A stretch of DNA of 64,000 bases from Guillardia theta CCMP2712 (taxonomy: Eukaryota; Cryptophyceae; Pyrenomonadales; Geminigeraceae): assembly GCF_000315625.1 (NCBI RefSeq), contig NW_005434630.1, positions 378,559 through 442,558 on the forward strand. Reading direction: 5' to 3'. Each line of letters begins with the position of its first letter. Positions within the stretch are counted from its first letter, which is position 1. Below the pieces are notes generated by a model. That model saw nothing but the letters and a program-made list of their open reading frames with translations, made no database searches and was not told the origin of the DNA. The position numbers and the translations under genes were made by a program. Positions 33,720 to 47,119 of the stretch are shown piece by piece.

Positions 33720-36180
33720 AACGAGTTTTATAATCTTTCGGGGACACAAATTGCAGACCTTGATTTTTGCCGTTTTCTTGATTTTCGGCAAGTTTTCTTA
33801 GGGTTAGGGAAATTAATAGGGTAGGGGTCCATCGCTTTTTGATTTGTCCCGGTTGCTTCATAGCACAAAGCAGTCAAAGTATAGGGTAGGGGTATTTGGA
33901 GATGTGGTGGGGGTCTATTTACTGCCGAACAATGGCGCGCGGTAGTCGCAGGAAAGCTGATGATGAGGATGTAGCTTGATATTTTAACATGTTTCTTGCA
34001 CTTGAATCACAACCAAGATCATTCTAAAAGTATATGACTCACGAGAAAGTTGTAACATCATGAGTTATTCATCATGTTGTAATATGAAAATGTGATTTGG
34101 TCGCCTCGCCAAACTCATGAACCCTAAACCCAAAGATGGCAATGGAAGCATGTTGAGTGTGTTGAACACTTCATTCGATTGCATTTTCATATTATGAACA
34201 TATTGCAAGCATGTCGAAGTTCATCAAACTGATTCAACAGTTCTTTTTGTCATCGGTAATCATTGTCGATTCGTACTGCATTTTCTTCTCTACATTCTGA
34301 ATGCGATGAAAGATCATTCAAGTGCACTAATCCCCACCTGAACCGATGTTTTACACTCTGTTGAACCTGTCCAAGTCAGAGATAGTTGAGTGTAGGCTTA
34401 TTACACAACGACAAATGGACTTTTTATACAGTTTTTCTGCTTGTAAATTCCTGACACAACGAATTCAGACCGAATGTCAGTGTGAATAGACTGGAATCAT
34501 GAAGCTGCACAACGCTCAAACCCTTATGATCTCGAAATCTATATCTATGACTGACAATTCCTTTCATTCTCTTGCGTATTGTACCTTGTTTGTATTTCTC
34601 GCTCATGATTTTGTTGGGATTGTCTGCTAAATGTGAATTTCCAACATTGGATCGGTTTACATTGTTCATGATTTTGTTTCCACATTTATGAACCAAAACC
34701 AGAGAGCAACCATCTTCAATCATCTCAAGGAAGCACATGCAAAGCATCACGAGCCTCGACAATGGGAAAATGCTTCAATTTTGCATTACGAAACTATTTC
34801 GTTGACCTCCCCTCTTCGACACATACTTGCAATTATGCTAGAGTGACAACATGGAACGTCAAAGAATTTAAGAAAATCTGAATCAGAATCATACAAGAGG
34901 TGATCACCTTTGTATTCTAGATGGTTGCGTTGGTGGTTCATGATCAATTGCGTCCGCAAATGCATGATTTGGAAGGGGCCTCTTTTTCACCTTCTGCAAC
35001 CAAGTTTGACGCGAGGTCTGAATAAAACACCTGTCCGCGTTCAAACTCGGCGGCTCTGTCACAGAAAGTCTACTCCACGCATCAAACTGCAATGGTAGAC
35101 ATAGTTTTAGGTGTTCATCATTGGGATTGACAAGTTTCTTCACAAGTTTCAAGAATACTGTTCGAAATTCAAGCGTGGAAGTGGAGTATTATCTCCATGT
35201 TTGCTGTGATAGCAGCTTTCTTTCAGATACGAACTGAGTTCCAGATGCCTAAATCGAGTTCCATGAGTCGAGCAATGAATATCCGAGTGAACAACTGGAG
35301 TTTCCTACATGAAAAGCCTGGGCAAACCTCAGTTCCAACATTCCTGCACTCGTATCAACACCAACATTCGCGAGCCCATGAAAGCATCATATTCTCACCT
35401 CAATATGAATTATCCATGTGTAAACAAAGGCTTCCAAGTACCACATTCATTGACGGTTGAAGTGGGCATCCATAGTTCTCAATGTTGAACTTGTCATCGA
35501 AAAAATCCTTGCGATTGTCAGTTTGTACATTGACAGAACATGATGAAAAATCGCAGTTTCAGTGGGATTAGGCAAGTGAAATCTCACAAAAGGAAGGAGA
35601 CGATATCGTCATGACACTGACGTTAGGTTCAACTCGTTTTTAGATGCCTACTTGATGAGCATGACAGAACTAGCGAGGACTACATAGCAAATTGTGAATT
35701 TCCTTCCACAGCACAAACTCGAAGATTCCTCCGGCACGGCAGCTCAATCCGTCTCCAAACCAACTGTCTATTGGAGGGGTGTCCATGAAATACCAAAACA
35801 ACCCAGACTTCACCGCTCCCCGTGAAATCTTCCCCAAACGCCACATCAAAATATGCAGAAAAAAGCAAATTTTGTGAATTTGCTGATTTCGATCGCACAA
35901 AAAACAATGAATATAGCTCTGATGATCCAGTTTTCACTATCTGAAGTTCGATTAGGTACCTATGATTCAATTCTAGTCCTTCATACAACCGTTTCACACT
36001 GCGCGACATGCCTGCAAGCACTTTCATAAATTGTTTGCAGCACATGCTTTTCGATAACAAAACGGCGATTTCCCAGATTTTGTCATCTTCAAGTTGTCTT
36101 ATCTCAGCAATGGATGGGTCTCTTCTTGTGCGGTTTTCATCAACGGAACGTGCCCGTCCTCCTCTTTCGTATGCCACCAT
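33720..36180 (-). other. AT-rich region with possible weak minus-strand exons
   Basis: The longest frame (35680-36180, minus) starts MVAYERGGRARSV and reads VRSKSANSQNLLFSAYFDVA and VWVVLVFHGHPSNRQLVW. Nearby minus-strand stretches (34.90-35.15 kb, LKLCLPLQFDAWSRLSV) could be exons of the same gene, but I could not link them by phase. No domain was recognised and base composition is lower in GC than the real genes. It could be a poorly conserved gene, a pseudogene or spacer. Confidence 0.3.
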
Positions 36181-37060
36181 TTTCGCGCCCTCTCCGTTTC
36201 GGAAGATGCTGTATGAGGGTCTTCAAATCAGGGCCCTTTGGGGGGATTTGGGCCCCTCAAGGGGCCCTGTGTCCCCGAAAGATTATTGAGCGGCCGGGCG
36301 GACATTTTTGTCGAGGTAGTGCGAGAATGAACTTCCGCGCCGTGGGCCCTAAAACTCGGTTTATTATTGGTGGGCCTCATTTTGACTCTCTGAATTTACT
36401 CATCACGTTTGAGTGAAGGATGTTTGTACTGCAAGCAGTGCTTTTAAAAGTCACATCCCGGGCTATAATTCATCTATTATAAACATGTCAGCACTGACGA
36501 TACCTGTGACAGCAGGGGTTGTGACCCGGTCATCTTTAAAATAACGGTACAAATCGGTAAAGCCCGAGGGTTCATCGTGACTCTATCACACACCCCATTG
36601 CACTGTAGTAACCGTACCCGGAAGTTCCATGGACTACCCGGTACTGTGTGCCTGTGACCACCCGGTAGTGCCTAGAACTAGTAGCGGTGCTGGTTCCAGT
36701 GACTACCCTATGACCAGGAGGTGACTAGTTTGTTTTTATATCGACTACTGTTTACTAGTTTGTTTTAGTTGGTTATACCAAACTGAGGGGTGAGTGATCA
36801 CCCCCACCCCCTGTTTGACTGGTATCGAACCCCCAAGTGATTTTGCTGGTCCCCCGGGGATGCGAGCTCGTGTCTCTTTGACAATTTTTTTTAATGAAAG
36901 TGTTGCAATGAAGCGGCCCCTCGCATCGGGGCCCTCGAAATGGCATCTCTTCGGGTGTATGCCGAGTCGAAAAGTCATTTGTTCGTGACTACTTTTGCCC
37001 TGGGCACAGATACAAGTTGGGGGTGGGTACCAGTGGGAGCGGAGAGGGAGCAGCGCCGGC
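36181..37060. other. intergenic, upstream of the purine permease
   Basis: No gene seen. It contains GGGCCC runs at 36.23-36.27 kb and short ACCCGGTA/TACCCGG motifs repeated several times at 36.52-36.70 kb. Confidence 0.45.
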
Positions 37061-39647
37061 ATGGCGTCGTTCTTCAAGTCGTTCTTGGCTGACCAGGAGG
37101 AGCTAGGTGAGGATGCGATTGAAGCTGCTGCGCTCTTCCCCTTCGAATCCTCTCCTCAACCCCTCCTGTTCTCTTCTTGACCGAGATCCATGTCTGATAT
37201 GCCCCCTGCTCCCTTGTCCCCTTCTCGTTTAGCTGATATGGCCCATGCTCTCTTTGTTCCCTTTTCGTTTGGCTGATTCATCACAAGTTCCCTGACTTTT
37301 GCTCTTCTTGTCTTTCACAGAGCAAGCTGAGCCTCTCAACTGGAAATGGTTGTGTACACCTCGTGTTCCCTGCTCGAAGCCCACAAAACCGCCCCCCTTC
37401 TACAAGATCAAGCAAGCGCTGCCATGGACGATTGCAATCATCATGGGATTCCAGCATGCTCTTGCCATGATAGGAGGCATTGTTTCAGTGCCCCTGCTGC
37501 TCGCAGGTCCGTTCGATGGGAAGATGAAGATAGAAGAGAAGGAATACCTCATCTCCTGCGGCCTCATCGCATCGGGCATCTTGTCTCTGATCCAGGTAAG
37601 CCGGGCTGCTCGCCATGTCATGGCTGACTTTATCGCAGATCACTCAGTTCAAGCTTGGAAACACAGGCTACTACCTAGGCACAGGGATGATCTCGGTGCT
37701 AGGAACTTCTTTCACCTTCGTCCCCATTGCCCGCTCCTCCATGGCTTTCATGATGGCGTCAGACTCTAACATGCAGTGCAACTCGGATGCTGACTGCACC
37801 AGGGCGTGGGGAAATATTGCCGGGCTGTCCATCCCTGGAGTGAGCAACCCGGGCCAGTGCAACGTCCTCACTAACCGCTGCAAGTACAGCGGGCAGGAGG
37901 CGTACGGAGCGTTCCTCGGAACCTCCATGGTCTGTGCGTTCCTTGAGATCTTCTTGAGCTTCGTCCCTCGTGCCCAGCTGAGAAGAGCCTTCCCGCCCAT
38001 TGTCACTGGAACCTGCGTGCTCCTCATCGGGGTCGGGCTGACCGGGACTGGCATGAAGTACTGGGGAGGAGGAGCTTTCTGCGCCGACAACTACCACAAG
38101 AGGATGAGGGTCATGAGGGGGCCAAACATGGCGGGAGACTGGACGCAGAAGTATCCCAGCAAGTCCCCATGCTTGAATGGGGCTTGCGTGCCCTTCAAGG
38201 GAGCGCTCGGAGGAATCTGCTCGTACGTGGCGCCCAAGTACGATAAGGCAAAGAACCTGACGACCGGTGACGTCACGACCTGCGAGTCGTTCATGGACCT
38301 GCCCGGGGTGTTCCCAGCTCAGGATGACGTCAAAATGTCTTACACCAAGTGCACCAACAACGGGCAGGTGGTGCTGCCCTTCGGGTCGCCGGAGTACGTC
38401 GGGCTCGGGTTTGCCGTGTTCCTGACGCTCATCCTGATCGAAGTGTTCGGGTCTCCCTTCCTCCGCAATTGCGAGGTGGCGCTGGCGCTGCTATTCGGCT
38501 TCTTCATCGCTGGGGTCGCTTCCTACGACAACAACGGGGTGAAGCAGTGGTTCGTGACCCAGGACAGGATCCAGAGCGCTCCTGGCATCACGTTCCTCTG
38601 GGTATACACCTTCCCTCTCTCCGTGTACGCCCCCGCCTTCATCCCGCTACTCATCTGCTACATCATCACCACCGTGGAGACTATCGGAGACATCACAGCG
38701 TCAGCGGAAGCCTCTAGGGTGGAGACGGAGGGAGAGGTCTTTGACAGCAGGGTGCAGGGGGGGCTGCTTGCCGACGGGCTGTGCTCGCTCATCGCATGCT
38801 TGTTCACGGCTCCTCCCAACACGACTTTCTCGCAGAACAACGGGGTGATCGCACTGACGAGATGTGCGAACAAGAGAGCCGGGTACTGCTGCTGCGGCTT
38901 CCTCCTCGCCTTCGGCGTCATCGCCAAGATAGCAGCTATCATCGCCTCCATCCCCGACTGCGTGCTCGGCGGCATGACGACTTTCCTCTTCGTCAACATC
39001 GTCGTGTCCGGTATCAAGATCCTCGGGCCTGAGATCGCCAATCGCCGCAACCGCTTCATCGTCTGCTCCTCCCTCGCCCTTGGCATCGGAGTTGCCATCG
39101 TCCCCCAGTGGGCGACCAATGCGCTTGTCCAGGGAGGGTCCAGCACGACTGCCAAGTTGGCAAGGGACTCTCTTGTTATCATTCTCTCGACCCCCTACTG
39201 CTTCGGGACCCTCGCCGCCATCTTCCTCAACGTCGTCATCCCCTCGGACCAGGATGACCTAGAGGAGGAGGCGGAGGAGGACCAGCTCGCGGCCCACAAG
39301 CTCGAGGACGGCAACGGCGACGGCAAAGGCGTGCAGATGATCGCGATGACTGGCTCTTCTCCTGATGCCTCGGACTTGCATGCTCCTTCGGTAAGATGAC
39401 TTGAGTCCCACCCTTGCTCCCCTCTTCCTCCCTCCCTCCCTCTCTCCCTTCTTCATCTCGCTCTTGGTCGCTTCACCCTCCCCTTCCCCTCTTGCTCTCC
39501 TCACCCAGTCTGCAGATCGCTCCTTCCTCCCAATCGGCTCCTGGCATGAACGTGGCTCCGATTATGCAACAGTCGTACCCGCCTGTGCAGTCTCCGACGC
39601 TCATGTACCCAATGATGATGGGGGCGAGTCAGGTGGGACAGGCGTGA
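37061..39647 (+). CDS. NCS2-family purine (uric acid-xanthine type) permease
   Basis: Four exons: 37061-37106, 37321-37595, 37639-39390, 39516-39647; 734 residues, phases agree. The first membrane helix holds the QH motif (GFQHALAMIGGIVSVPLLL). The NCS2 signature [QEP]-N-x-G-x4-T-[RKG] is present as QNNGVIALTR and is followed by CANKRAGYCC, closely like fungal UapA/UapC. There are about 12-14 hydrophobic segments. A Cys-rich loop (CNSDADCTRAW...CNVLTNRCKYSG and CLNGACVPFKGALGGIC) is longer than in fungal relatives and looks like an extracellular disulfide domain. The C-terminus is acidic and then Met/Pro/Gln-rich. It probably imports uric acid or xanthine with H+ at the plasma membrane. Confidence 0.92.
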
Positions 39648-39781
39648 GTGAGAGAAAGGTTTAAAAAGGAGTGGGTTGTCATTGTTGTGTTGTGGTTTGG
39701 TTGTGAATAAAATCGTGTTCTTACTGGCAGTTCGTTTCCTCCCTCCTTACTCTCCCCCCCTCCCCTCAAGACATTCAGGTC

Positions 39782-42705
39782 TCATGTACTCCTCTTCAGC
39801 TCCCTGAGCTTCTCTCGCGCTATCCTCAGCATCCTCTTGAGAATTTTCTTCTCCCCCATCCTCGCTCTGATCGCATTCCGCAAGTTCTCCGCGTCCGCCT
39901 TCCCAGACAGAATCATGTCGCACAATCTCGATGCTTCTCCACCGTCTCCCCCCACTTGCCCCCCGTCTCCTCCCTCGCCCCCAACGCCAGCCCCACATGC
40001 TGAGAGTCCCTTGAGGATCGTCGCGTCGCGCGTGCTGCTCTCTGTGAAGGAGGAGAGGAGTAGGCGCATCTTCCTCTTCAAGAAGCTGTAAACCGCAATC
40101 TGCAACAAGTCAGGCTCCTGCTCCTGCTCCTGCTCCTCAAGCTACTCTGCCCTCGCTCCCTCCCCTCCTCACCTCGTTTGCGGTCGACACGACACCCTGC
40201 TGTAACCTGCTCGCCTGCTCCTCCTCATGCGAGTGAAGGTGGATGGAACGGAGGAAGTGAAGAAGGGGAGGAGGGAGTCGAGACACCAGCTGCCGCAGCA
40301 GGTAAGTGCAGCACAGATAACTTCCTTGCCTACTCGGATGCAGGAGGAGAAGCTGGTGCGGAGGCCCCGGGACTGAGGAGGAGACGTCATTCAGAGAGGA
40401 GTCGGCAGGGGGCCTTACCTGCAGCAATCTTGACCTGGCCCTGCAGGATGATAGTTGCAAGGAGAACAGGAGGAGGTCAGGGAAACAGCAGGAGGGGGAA
40501 GAAGAGAGGAGAAGAGGCAGTAGTCGTAGAGGAGACGAGCAGGAGGAGGAGAGAGGAGGAGGAGATAGTTATGGTGGTGGAGGAGGAGGAGGAAGAGGAG
40601 GAGGAGTCGGTTTTCTGGGGAGGAAAGTAGTAGGAGAACGAGGATCTAAGAGTGCGCGGGAGGGGGGGCATACTGTTTCTCTTGCTGTGTGACGTTGAGA
40701 TCGTCGACGGAGAACTGGAGGCTGCGGAGGAGAGGAAAGAGAATGAGAGAGGCGAGCAGCGAGCGATGCAAGGACTGTAGAAGGGGAAGGGAGAGGAGAG
40801 AGGAGGAGAGAGGAGAGGAGGAGAGGAGAGAGGAGGAGAGGAGGAGAGGAGGAGAGAGGAGAGGAGGAGAGGAGAGAGGGAGAGAGGAGGAGAGGATTGA
40901 GTTCAAGTGGAAAGGAGAGGATAATACGGGAGAGCGGAGGGGGAGAGCAGGGGAGTGAAGTACGAGAAGAGAGGGCACGAGAGGGTAAGAGAGGAGAGGG
41001 GAGGGAGGAGGTTGAGCAGGATGCAATATTAGCATGCTCTCACTGTCTGCAGTCGGTCGGGTTGACATCTGGGATGAAACCGAAGAACTGAAGGTACCTG
41101 GAAGAGGTTTCATCAGAATAGAAGACTGGATAGGAGGAGGAAGTGGAGGAGGAGGAAGTGGAGGAGGAGGAAGTGGAGGAGGAGGAAGAGGAGGGGATGG
41201 AGGAGGAGGAGAGGAAGGGGCAAAGAGGAAAAGGAGGAGCAAGAGGAGCGGAAGACTCACATATAGTTTGCATTGTCTCCATAAGACTCAACGATCATCC
41301 TGTCCTTGACAAACTTCCTGCAAGGACATGAGAGTGTTTTGATCACTCTGACCTCTCCTCCCTCTCCTCACTCGCCTACCCGCCCCTGCCTCCACCCCCG
41401 CCCCCGCAAACCCCGTCCCCACCTCCTCCCCCTCTCACCGCCCCCAGTCCTCCTCTTCCACCACCACCACCACCACCTCCTCCTCCTCCTCCTCCTCCTC
41501 CTCTTCCTCCTTGCCTGTCTGCAAAGATCTCGGCATGTCCTTTCGTCCTGTCCACCTTTGGAAGCACAGCAACTGTTAGCAGGCAGAAAATAGATGTTGA
41601 AGACTTGCAATAAAAGAAGAGAAGACGGTCACAGTAGCGATGATGGCAGAAGAAAAGAGGAAGGAGGAGGAGGAGGAGGAGGAGGAGGAGGAGAGATGTA
41701 GAGGTGGTCAAGAGAAAGTGGAATTGAGAAGTACCTGATGGTGTTTCATGAATACGTCCTGATGGTCTTCTGCTCCAAAATGTCAAACATCTCCTCCCTG
41801 CTCCCTGCTCCCTGCTCCCTGCTCCCTGCTCCCTGCTCCCTCTTTCATTCTCCCCTCCCCCAAAAGCTTATCCTCCTCTATCTTACGGCGCGACACGTCG
41901 GCATCATCAGGTTCATAGTTGACCTGAGAAATTCTCAGGATGGACCGAGAGGGAGAGGGAGAGGGAGAGGGAGAGGGAGAGGGAGAGGGAGAGGGAGAGG
42001 GAGAGGGAGAGGGAGAGGGAGAGGGAGAGGGAGAGGGAGAGGGAGAGGGAGGCAGACGAGGGAGGAGATGCGGAGGGGAGAGGAGGGGAGGGTAACGGCG
42101 ATCGAGGTCGTAGGAGTTCAGACCATGTCCGCTAGAGGAATGAGATATTTGACTCCTTGCCTGTCGTCGTCCCAGAAGTTCAGGTCACAAGATGCGGAGG
42201 AAGAACAGGAGAAGAGGGAAGAAGCGAGAGCGGAGATGGAAAAACAGGAGGAGGAGGAGGAGGAGGAGGAGGAGAAGGAGAAGGAGAAGGAGAAGGAGAA
42301 GGAGAAGAAGGAGGAGAAGAAGAAGAGGGGAGGATGGGGCCGTTACAGTGTGAGCGCGCGGGAGTGGATATTCCATGCCGCCCACTTGTAGCGCTGAGAG
42401 AGGTCAAGTAAGCGGATGAGAGGAGGGTCGGAAATCACCTCGAAGTTGAAACAGGAGGAGCAGAACACGTTGGGATGTTTGTCCACCACCTCCCATAGGC
42501 TGTTAGTGGGCGGAGGGACCCCTCTCCCTTGCTCACAATCTTCATCATTTCCCACTCTCGCCGAGCTTGCGCCAAGTCGTCGTTGAGCATCTCCATCACT
42601 TGGCTCCCCTTCGGCACCGTGAAGGAGGAAGGAAACGAGGAGCAAGCAAAGTTAGCAGAGACGAATTTAGGGGACACAACAGGGTTGGGAGGTTGGACGG
42701 ATCGC

Positions 42706-42793
<88 letters not shown>

Positions 42794-43002
42794 ATACCTT
42801 CAGCTCCTGACGCTCGACTTCGTTCCAGAAGATGGGAGCAGAGAAAGTCTTGGGGAGGATCTGAAGAGAAGAGTCAGGAGCCAGGAGTCGATGCTGCTGC
42901 TGCTCTTTGAAGGAGAGGGGGGTCAGAGGAATGACCTTGATGTAGGGAAGCCAGAAGGATGTCTCGTTGCTGTAGAAGAAGATAAGAAAGATCTCAGTCG
43001 GA

Positions 43003-43061
<59 letters not shown>

Positions 43062-43871
43062 CCTGCTCCTCCTGCTCCTCCTCACCTCAGCTTGCATCCT
43101 GTCTCCATGTGCCCCACCTGACACGCCTCGTACTGCTCCAAGTGAGTCAACGGCCCCTGGGACGAGGGAAGATCGCACCATGAGCATTAGGGAGAGCAGG
43201 AAAGTCTCCCCCTGCATCCCCTGCCATGCCCCTCAGCGTCGTCGAAGATTGCATGCTCTTGCTTTCTGCACCTGCGGTATCCTCGCACCCTTGATGACGC
43301 TACCGAGCGTCGGGTGCCGGCGAACAGCGTCACTGTAGAACGCTATCTTCCTGCATGCGCAGTTAGCGTCTCCTCCTCCCCATCTCTCAGGGGCTCACAG
43401 GGGGATACGGAAGAGGAGCTCATCCTCCTTGATCATCTGCCGCGCGTACAGAGAGTTTCCCATGCCATGGCCGCCGTCGGCTCTCAGCTTGACCTGCCGA
43501 TGACGAGAGGAGAAGAAGAGGAGAATCAGGGAACATGAAGAGCAGAGGATGCGTCAATGAACAGAAAGAAGATGAGTCAATGAACAGAAAGAAGATGAGA
43601 TCGTTAGGTCTTGCAAGCGAATCAGAATGAAAAATGAGTTTGTGGCGATGGAAAGATGAAGATCCGACGGTTTCGTGTCGCAACCTTGCTATCATCGACG
43701 CCATTTCGTCTGAGCCATTTCGAGAATTCGATCAGGTCCTCGTTTCTCTTCGCGCTTCCTTCCTCAAGGAACTGCTAAAGAATCATCGAACCATCATATC
43801 AGCTCGTCACTCATCCGACACTTCATTGCCATCAGAGCAACCGAAATTCCATCCCAAACTCCTCTTCATGC
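39782..43871 (-). CDS. SET-domain methyltransferase, SETD3/Rubisco-LSMT type
   Basis: Start MKRSLGWNFGCSDGNE (ATG 43869-43871), spliced over a 51-nt intron into EEGSAKRNEDLIEFSKWL. The SET core is built from many small exons: VKLRADGGHGMGNSLYARQM, KEDELLFRIP, SVIKGARIPQ, a split-SET insert exon at 42798-42969 (SNETSFWLPYIKVIPL), RYKWAAWNIHSRAL, YLIPLADM, VESYGDNANY, and YLQFFGFIPDVNPTDC. The end (39782-40108) is a helical Rubisco-substrate-binding-like region with a Gly-rich insert. This order matches the plant Rubisco LSMT/animal SETD3 group (lysine or histidine methylation). The substrate cannot be read from sequence. Introns are full of purine microsatellites on the plus strand. Confidence 0.82.
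41946..42052. repeat. (GAGAGG)n microsatellite in SET-gene intron
   Basis: About 17 GAGAGG units, purine-only on the plus strand and pyrimidine on the transcribed sense strand. It is the longest of several such tracts in introns between 40.5 and 45.6 kb. Confidence 0.9.
42704..42792. repeat. (AGGAGC)n microsatellite, left arm of inverted pair
   Basis: About 14 nearly perfect AGGAGC units in an intron of the SET gene, just left of the exon 42798-42969. The reverse complement repeats at 43003-43083 on the other side of the same exon. Confidence 0.9.
43003..43083. repeat. (CTCCTG)n microsatellite, right arm of inverted pair
   Basis: About 13 CTCCTG units in the intron on the opposite side of the exon 42798-42969, perfectly complementary to the (AGGAGC)n arm at 42704-42792. 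Pre-mRNA could fold with the exon in the loop. Confidence 0.9.
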
Positions 43872-44368
43872 TTCCTCCGGCCGCCACCCGACACGTTCCC
43901 TTCCTCTCAGCCTCTCTCTCTCTACACCACATCCTGCTCATCTCCATCGCTTTTCTCTCACACGTCATCTGATCTTCTTCTCTCCCCTTCTCATCTTCAC
44001 CTGCTTCGCCGCCACCATCGCCAACATGCCGACCATCATCAGCTTTGCTGCCATCGTCATCTCCCCGAAAAACTCACTCCCTCATCCCCGCCTTGGCCCA
44101 TCCTCGACCAACCACCCAACCACCCCTGCAACCACCCCTGCAACCCTGGGTGCAACCACCCCTACAACTACCAGAACCCTGGCCAAACTTCAAGGCTGGG
44201 CACTGAGCTTGCGGCCGGCACTCAGTGACCGTACAGGGCCCGCCGGGCACCGGCCCCGGGGGGCAGAAGTACCAAAGGTTGAGCCCGCCGTGACCGTACT
44301 GGCAGTCCACCGTCAGCCTGAGCCTAGAGGACGACCGACAAGATCTCTATCTTTACTAACGAATCATA
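43872..44368. repeat. spacer with GC-rich palindromic patch (copy 5)
   Basis: It lies between the SET gene start and the end of the next minus-strand gene. At about 44.2-44.3 kb are GGCCGGCACTCAGTGACCG, GGGCCCGCCGGG and GGCCCCGGGG, the same mix as the other GC patches. CAACCACCC repeats lie at 44.11-44.17 kb. Confidence 0.5.
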
Positions 44369-47069
44369 CTAGAAGCCTCTCACGCTCCCAGTCCTGCCTC
44401 CTGCTCTGTGAAGATCGGGGACCCCGAGGTTCAGGCACGTGAAGCCGCGGCTCTTCCCTGCTCCAACCACATCAGTGTCTTGAGCACGAGCAGGAGGTAT
44501 CAGGGAGGAGGAGGAGGAGGAGGAGGAGGAGGAGGAGGAGGAGGAGGAGCACCTCTTGCGGCAGGATCCGACAGTAGTTCAGTAATCACCACGACCCATC
44601 GAGATGCTTCCCCGGTCGGGCCCCAACTCCTGCTCCCACCAGTGGAACCTGATCATGGCGTTCCTGTTCAGAACACCCTCTTCCTCCCCCCTCCCCCTCC
44701 TCCCCCTCCTCCTCCTTCCTCCCTCCCCTCCCCTGCTTTCCCGATCAGCCTTCTCCTCCCTTGGAGAAGACCAAGGAGGACAGTGACAGAGTGGGAGGGT
44801 CGAGAGAAAAGAGAGGAGGGGAGGGGAGGGGAGGGGAGGAGAAGTAAGAGGAGAACAGGAGGCGACGAAGACAGGGAAGGTGGGGACAAGAGGAGCACAG
44901 GAGAAGGAGAAGAGAGGAGAAGGCAAGGGAGAGGAGAATGCAAGGGGAAGAGAGCAGCAATCCCCTCAAACCCTCTGCTCGGTCCACTCACCCTGAGACA
45001 GTCTTGTCTGCGCAGTACACCGGCTCAGGTCCTCCAGCAGCAGTGGAGCGTGCTATGAAGAAAGTGAGAAGAAGGGAAGCGCTGGCGGAGAGAGAGACGA
45101 GAGCATGGTCATGTTGAGAACGAGACCAAACGGAGGGGATGGAGCAAGGGAGGATGAGGAGGGAGGGAGGGAGGGAGGGAGGGAGGGAGGGAGGGAGGGA
45201 GGGAGGGAGGGAGTCAGAGACAGAACAGGGAGAGGGAGAGGGAGAGGGAGAGGGAGAGGGAGAGGAGGAAGGAACGAACTCTTTCGAGGAGCTTGCATAA
45301 CGTGGTCCTTGTCCTCGTCCTCCTCGTCCGACGATTCGGAGTCTGAATCTGAGCCGACCCGCTCACTGCAACCCTTCCTCTCAGCCGCGTAGAGCTTCTC
45401 CTGCTCCTATGAGCCTTTAGGTGGAGAAAGAGGAAGCAGCAAGGGGGGGGGGAAGGGACCATGCAACGATGATGATGATGATGATGATGATGATGAGGAG
45501 GAGGAGGAGGAGGAGGAGGAGGAAAACCTTCTTGAGCCAATACTCTTTGTTCTCCCAAATCTTCAACTAGAAAGAAATCAGTTGGGTGACAGACAACTTC
45601 GGATGAGTAGGAATAGGAGGGGGAGGTAGAGGAGAAAAAGGAGGAGGTAGAAGAGCTAGAGGAAACTTAGGAAGGCAGAATGACGAGCAGCGAGAAGGAG
45701 CAGGAGAAATGAAAGAAATCTGACCTGCTTCTTCACACGGACTTTCGCTCGCTCTACCTCCCCCTCCATCACTGCCTTGTCATCCCTGCCAAGGCCTCTC
45801 ACCACATCCCTTCCTGTCTTCCACCTCCACCTCCTCCTCCTACTCCTCACCTCCCGAGGCGGATCATTTCAGCTTTCATTCTCTCCAGCTTGTCTCGCTC
45901 CTCGTCCGCCTCCTCCCTTGCCTGCCTGCATCTTGGTGCTCAGCGGCTCCTGCGCCCTTCCCCTCCCGTCTCCTCCACTCACCTCTCACTCTGCACGAGG
46001 CTGAGCATGCTCAGCCGCCATGCTCGCTGCTTCTTCGTCCTTCTTGATGTCAGGCAAGGAGAAGAAGAGAGAATGGAGAGAAGACGACGAGAAAGAGGAG
46101 GAGGGTTGAAGGAGGAGGAAGGGGAGGGCTGGGGCGAAAGAACGAAGACTTTGAGGAAGAGGAGAAGGGAGAAGGAGAAGGGGAGCAAAGGACTTCACCA
46201 TCTCGCCGCAAATCTCTTGAGCCTCTGCAAGCTGATGAGCGGAAACTTTCCTCTCAAGCTGCGAATGTCGATGCCGTCAATGTCTTGAACCTAGCGAGAG
46301 GTCACGGAAGCAGAAGAGAGAAATGAGTGAGTGAGTGAGTGAGTGAGTGAGAGAAGGAGTGAGGGATGGAATATGGAGAGACTTCGGAAAGGAGGAGGGG
46401 AGAGTTTGGGTGTAGGGATAATTGATCGCTCACCTCCTTGATATTGAGCTCTCGCAGAATCTCCAAATCTGGAAGAATATTTGAAAAACATCCTCCTCCT
46501 CCTCCTCCTCCTCCCCGCCCCCTTTCCTCCCCCCACCCCATTTTCCTTCTCCTCCTCCTCCCTCTTCTTTTGTCGGACCTTCTTCCTTCGCAAAGTTGTT
46601 CAACGACAGGATCCTCAGGAGATCAGAGGACATGGCAGATTTGTTCTTCGCCTCTAGCAAGCATAGCCATCAAAGAATGACCCCACCATTCCCTCCTACT
46701 CCCCATCCTCTCACTATCCTCTCCCTCCTCCTCCTCCTCCTCCTCCTCCAACCATGTGGGGATCATACCGGCCAGTACGATCTCGTGCTCGCTCCTGGTT
46801 GTCCTGAGAACGAGAGGACCTGAGCACGCTCTCTCGCGATCCTTCTGCTTGCTACCTGTAGGGATAGTTGTCCGGCGCACTATCATGCTGACCTTGGGAC
46901 CTGGAAGCCTCGAGTCAAGCAGCATCCCCCATGAGTTGTGATGATACTCGATCCTTTGCTATCCATCGCTAAGGGAACAGGAGGGCGATGGTGATGGTGT
47001 TGATGAAAAGAATATGACGATTATTTTGATGATTATGATGACGTTGTTGTTGTTGTTGTTGTTGTTGTA

Positions 47070-47119
<50 letters not shown>

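Noticed and set aside
36815-36840. GGGTTCGATACC on the minus strand, like a tRNA B box
   Set aside because: The bases around it do not form a T stem, and no A box or acceptor stem is present at tRNA distance.
44100-44180. CAACCACCCCTGCAACC repeats as a coding region
   Set aside because: Short degenerate repeat next to a GC patch, no splice signals or domain-like translation.
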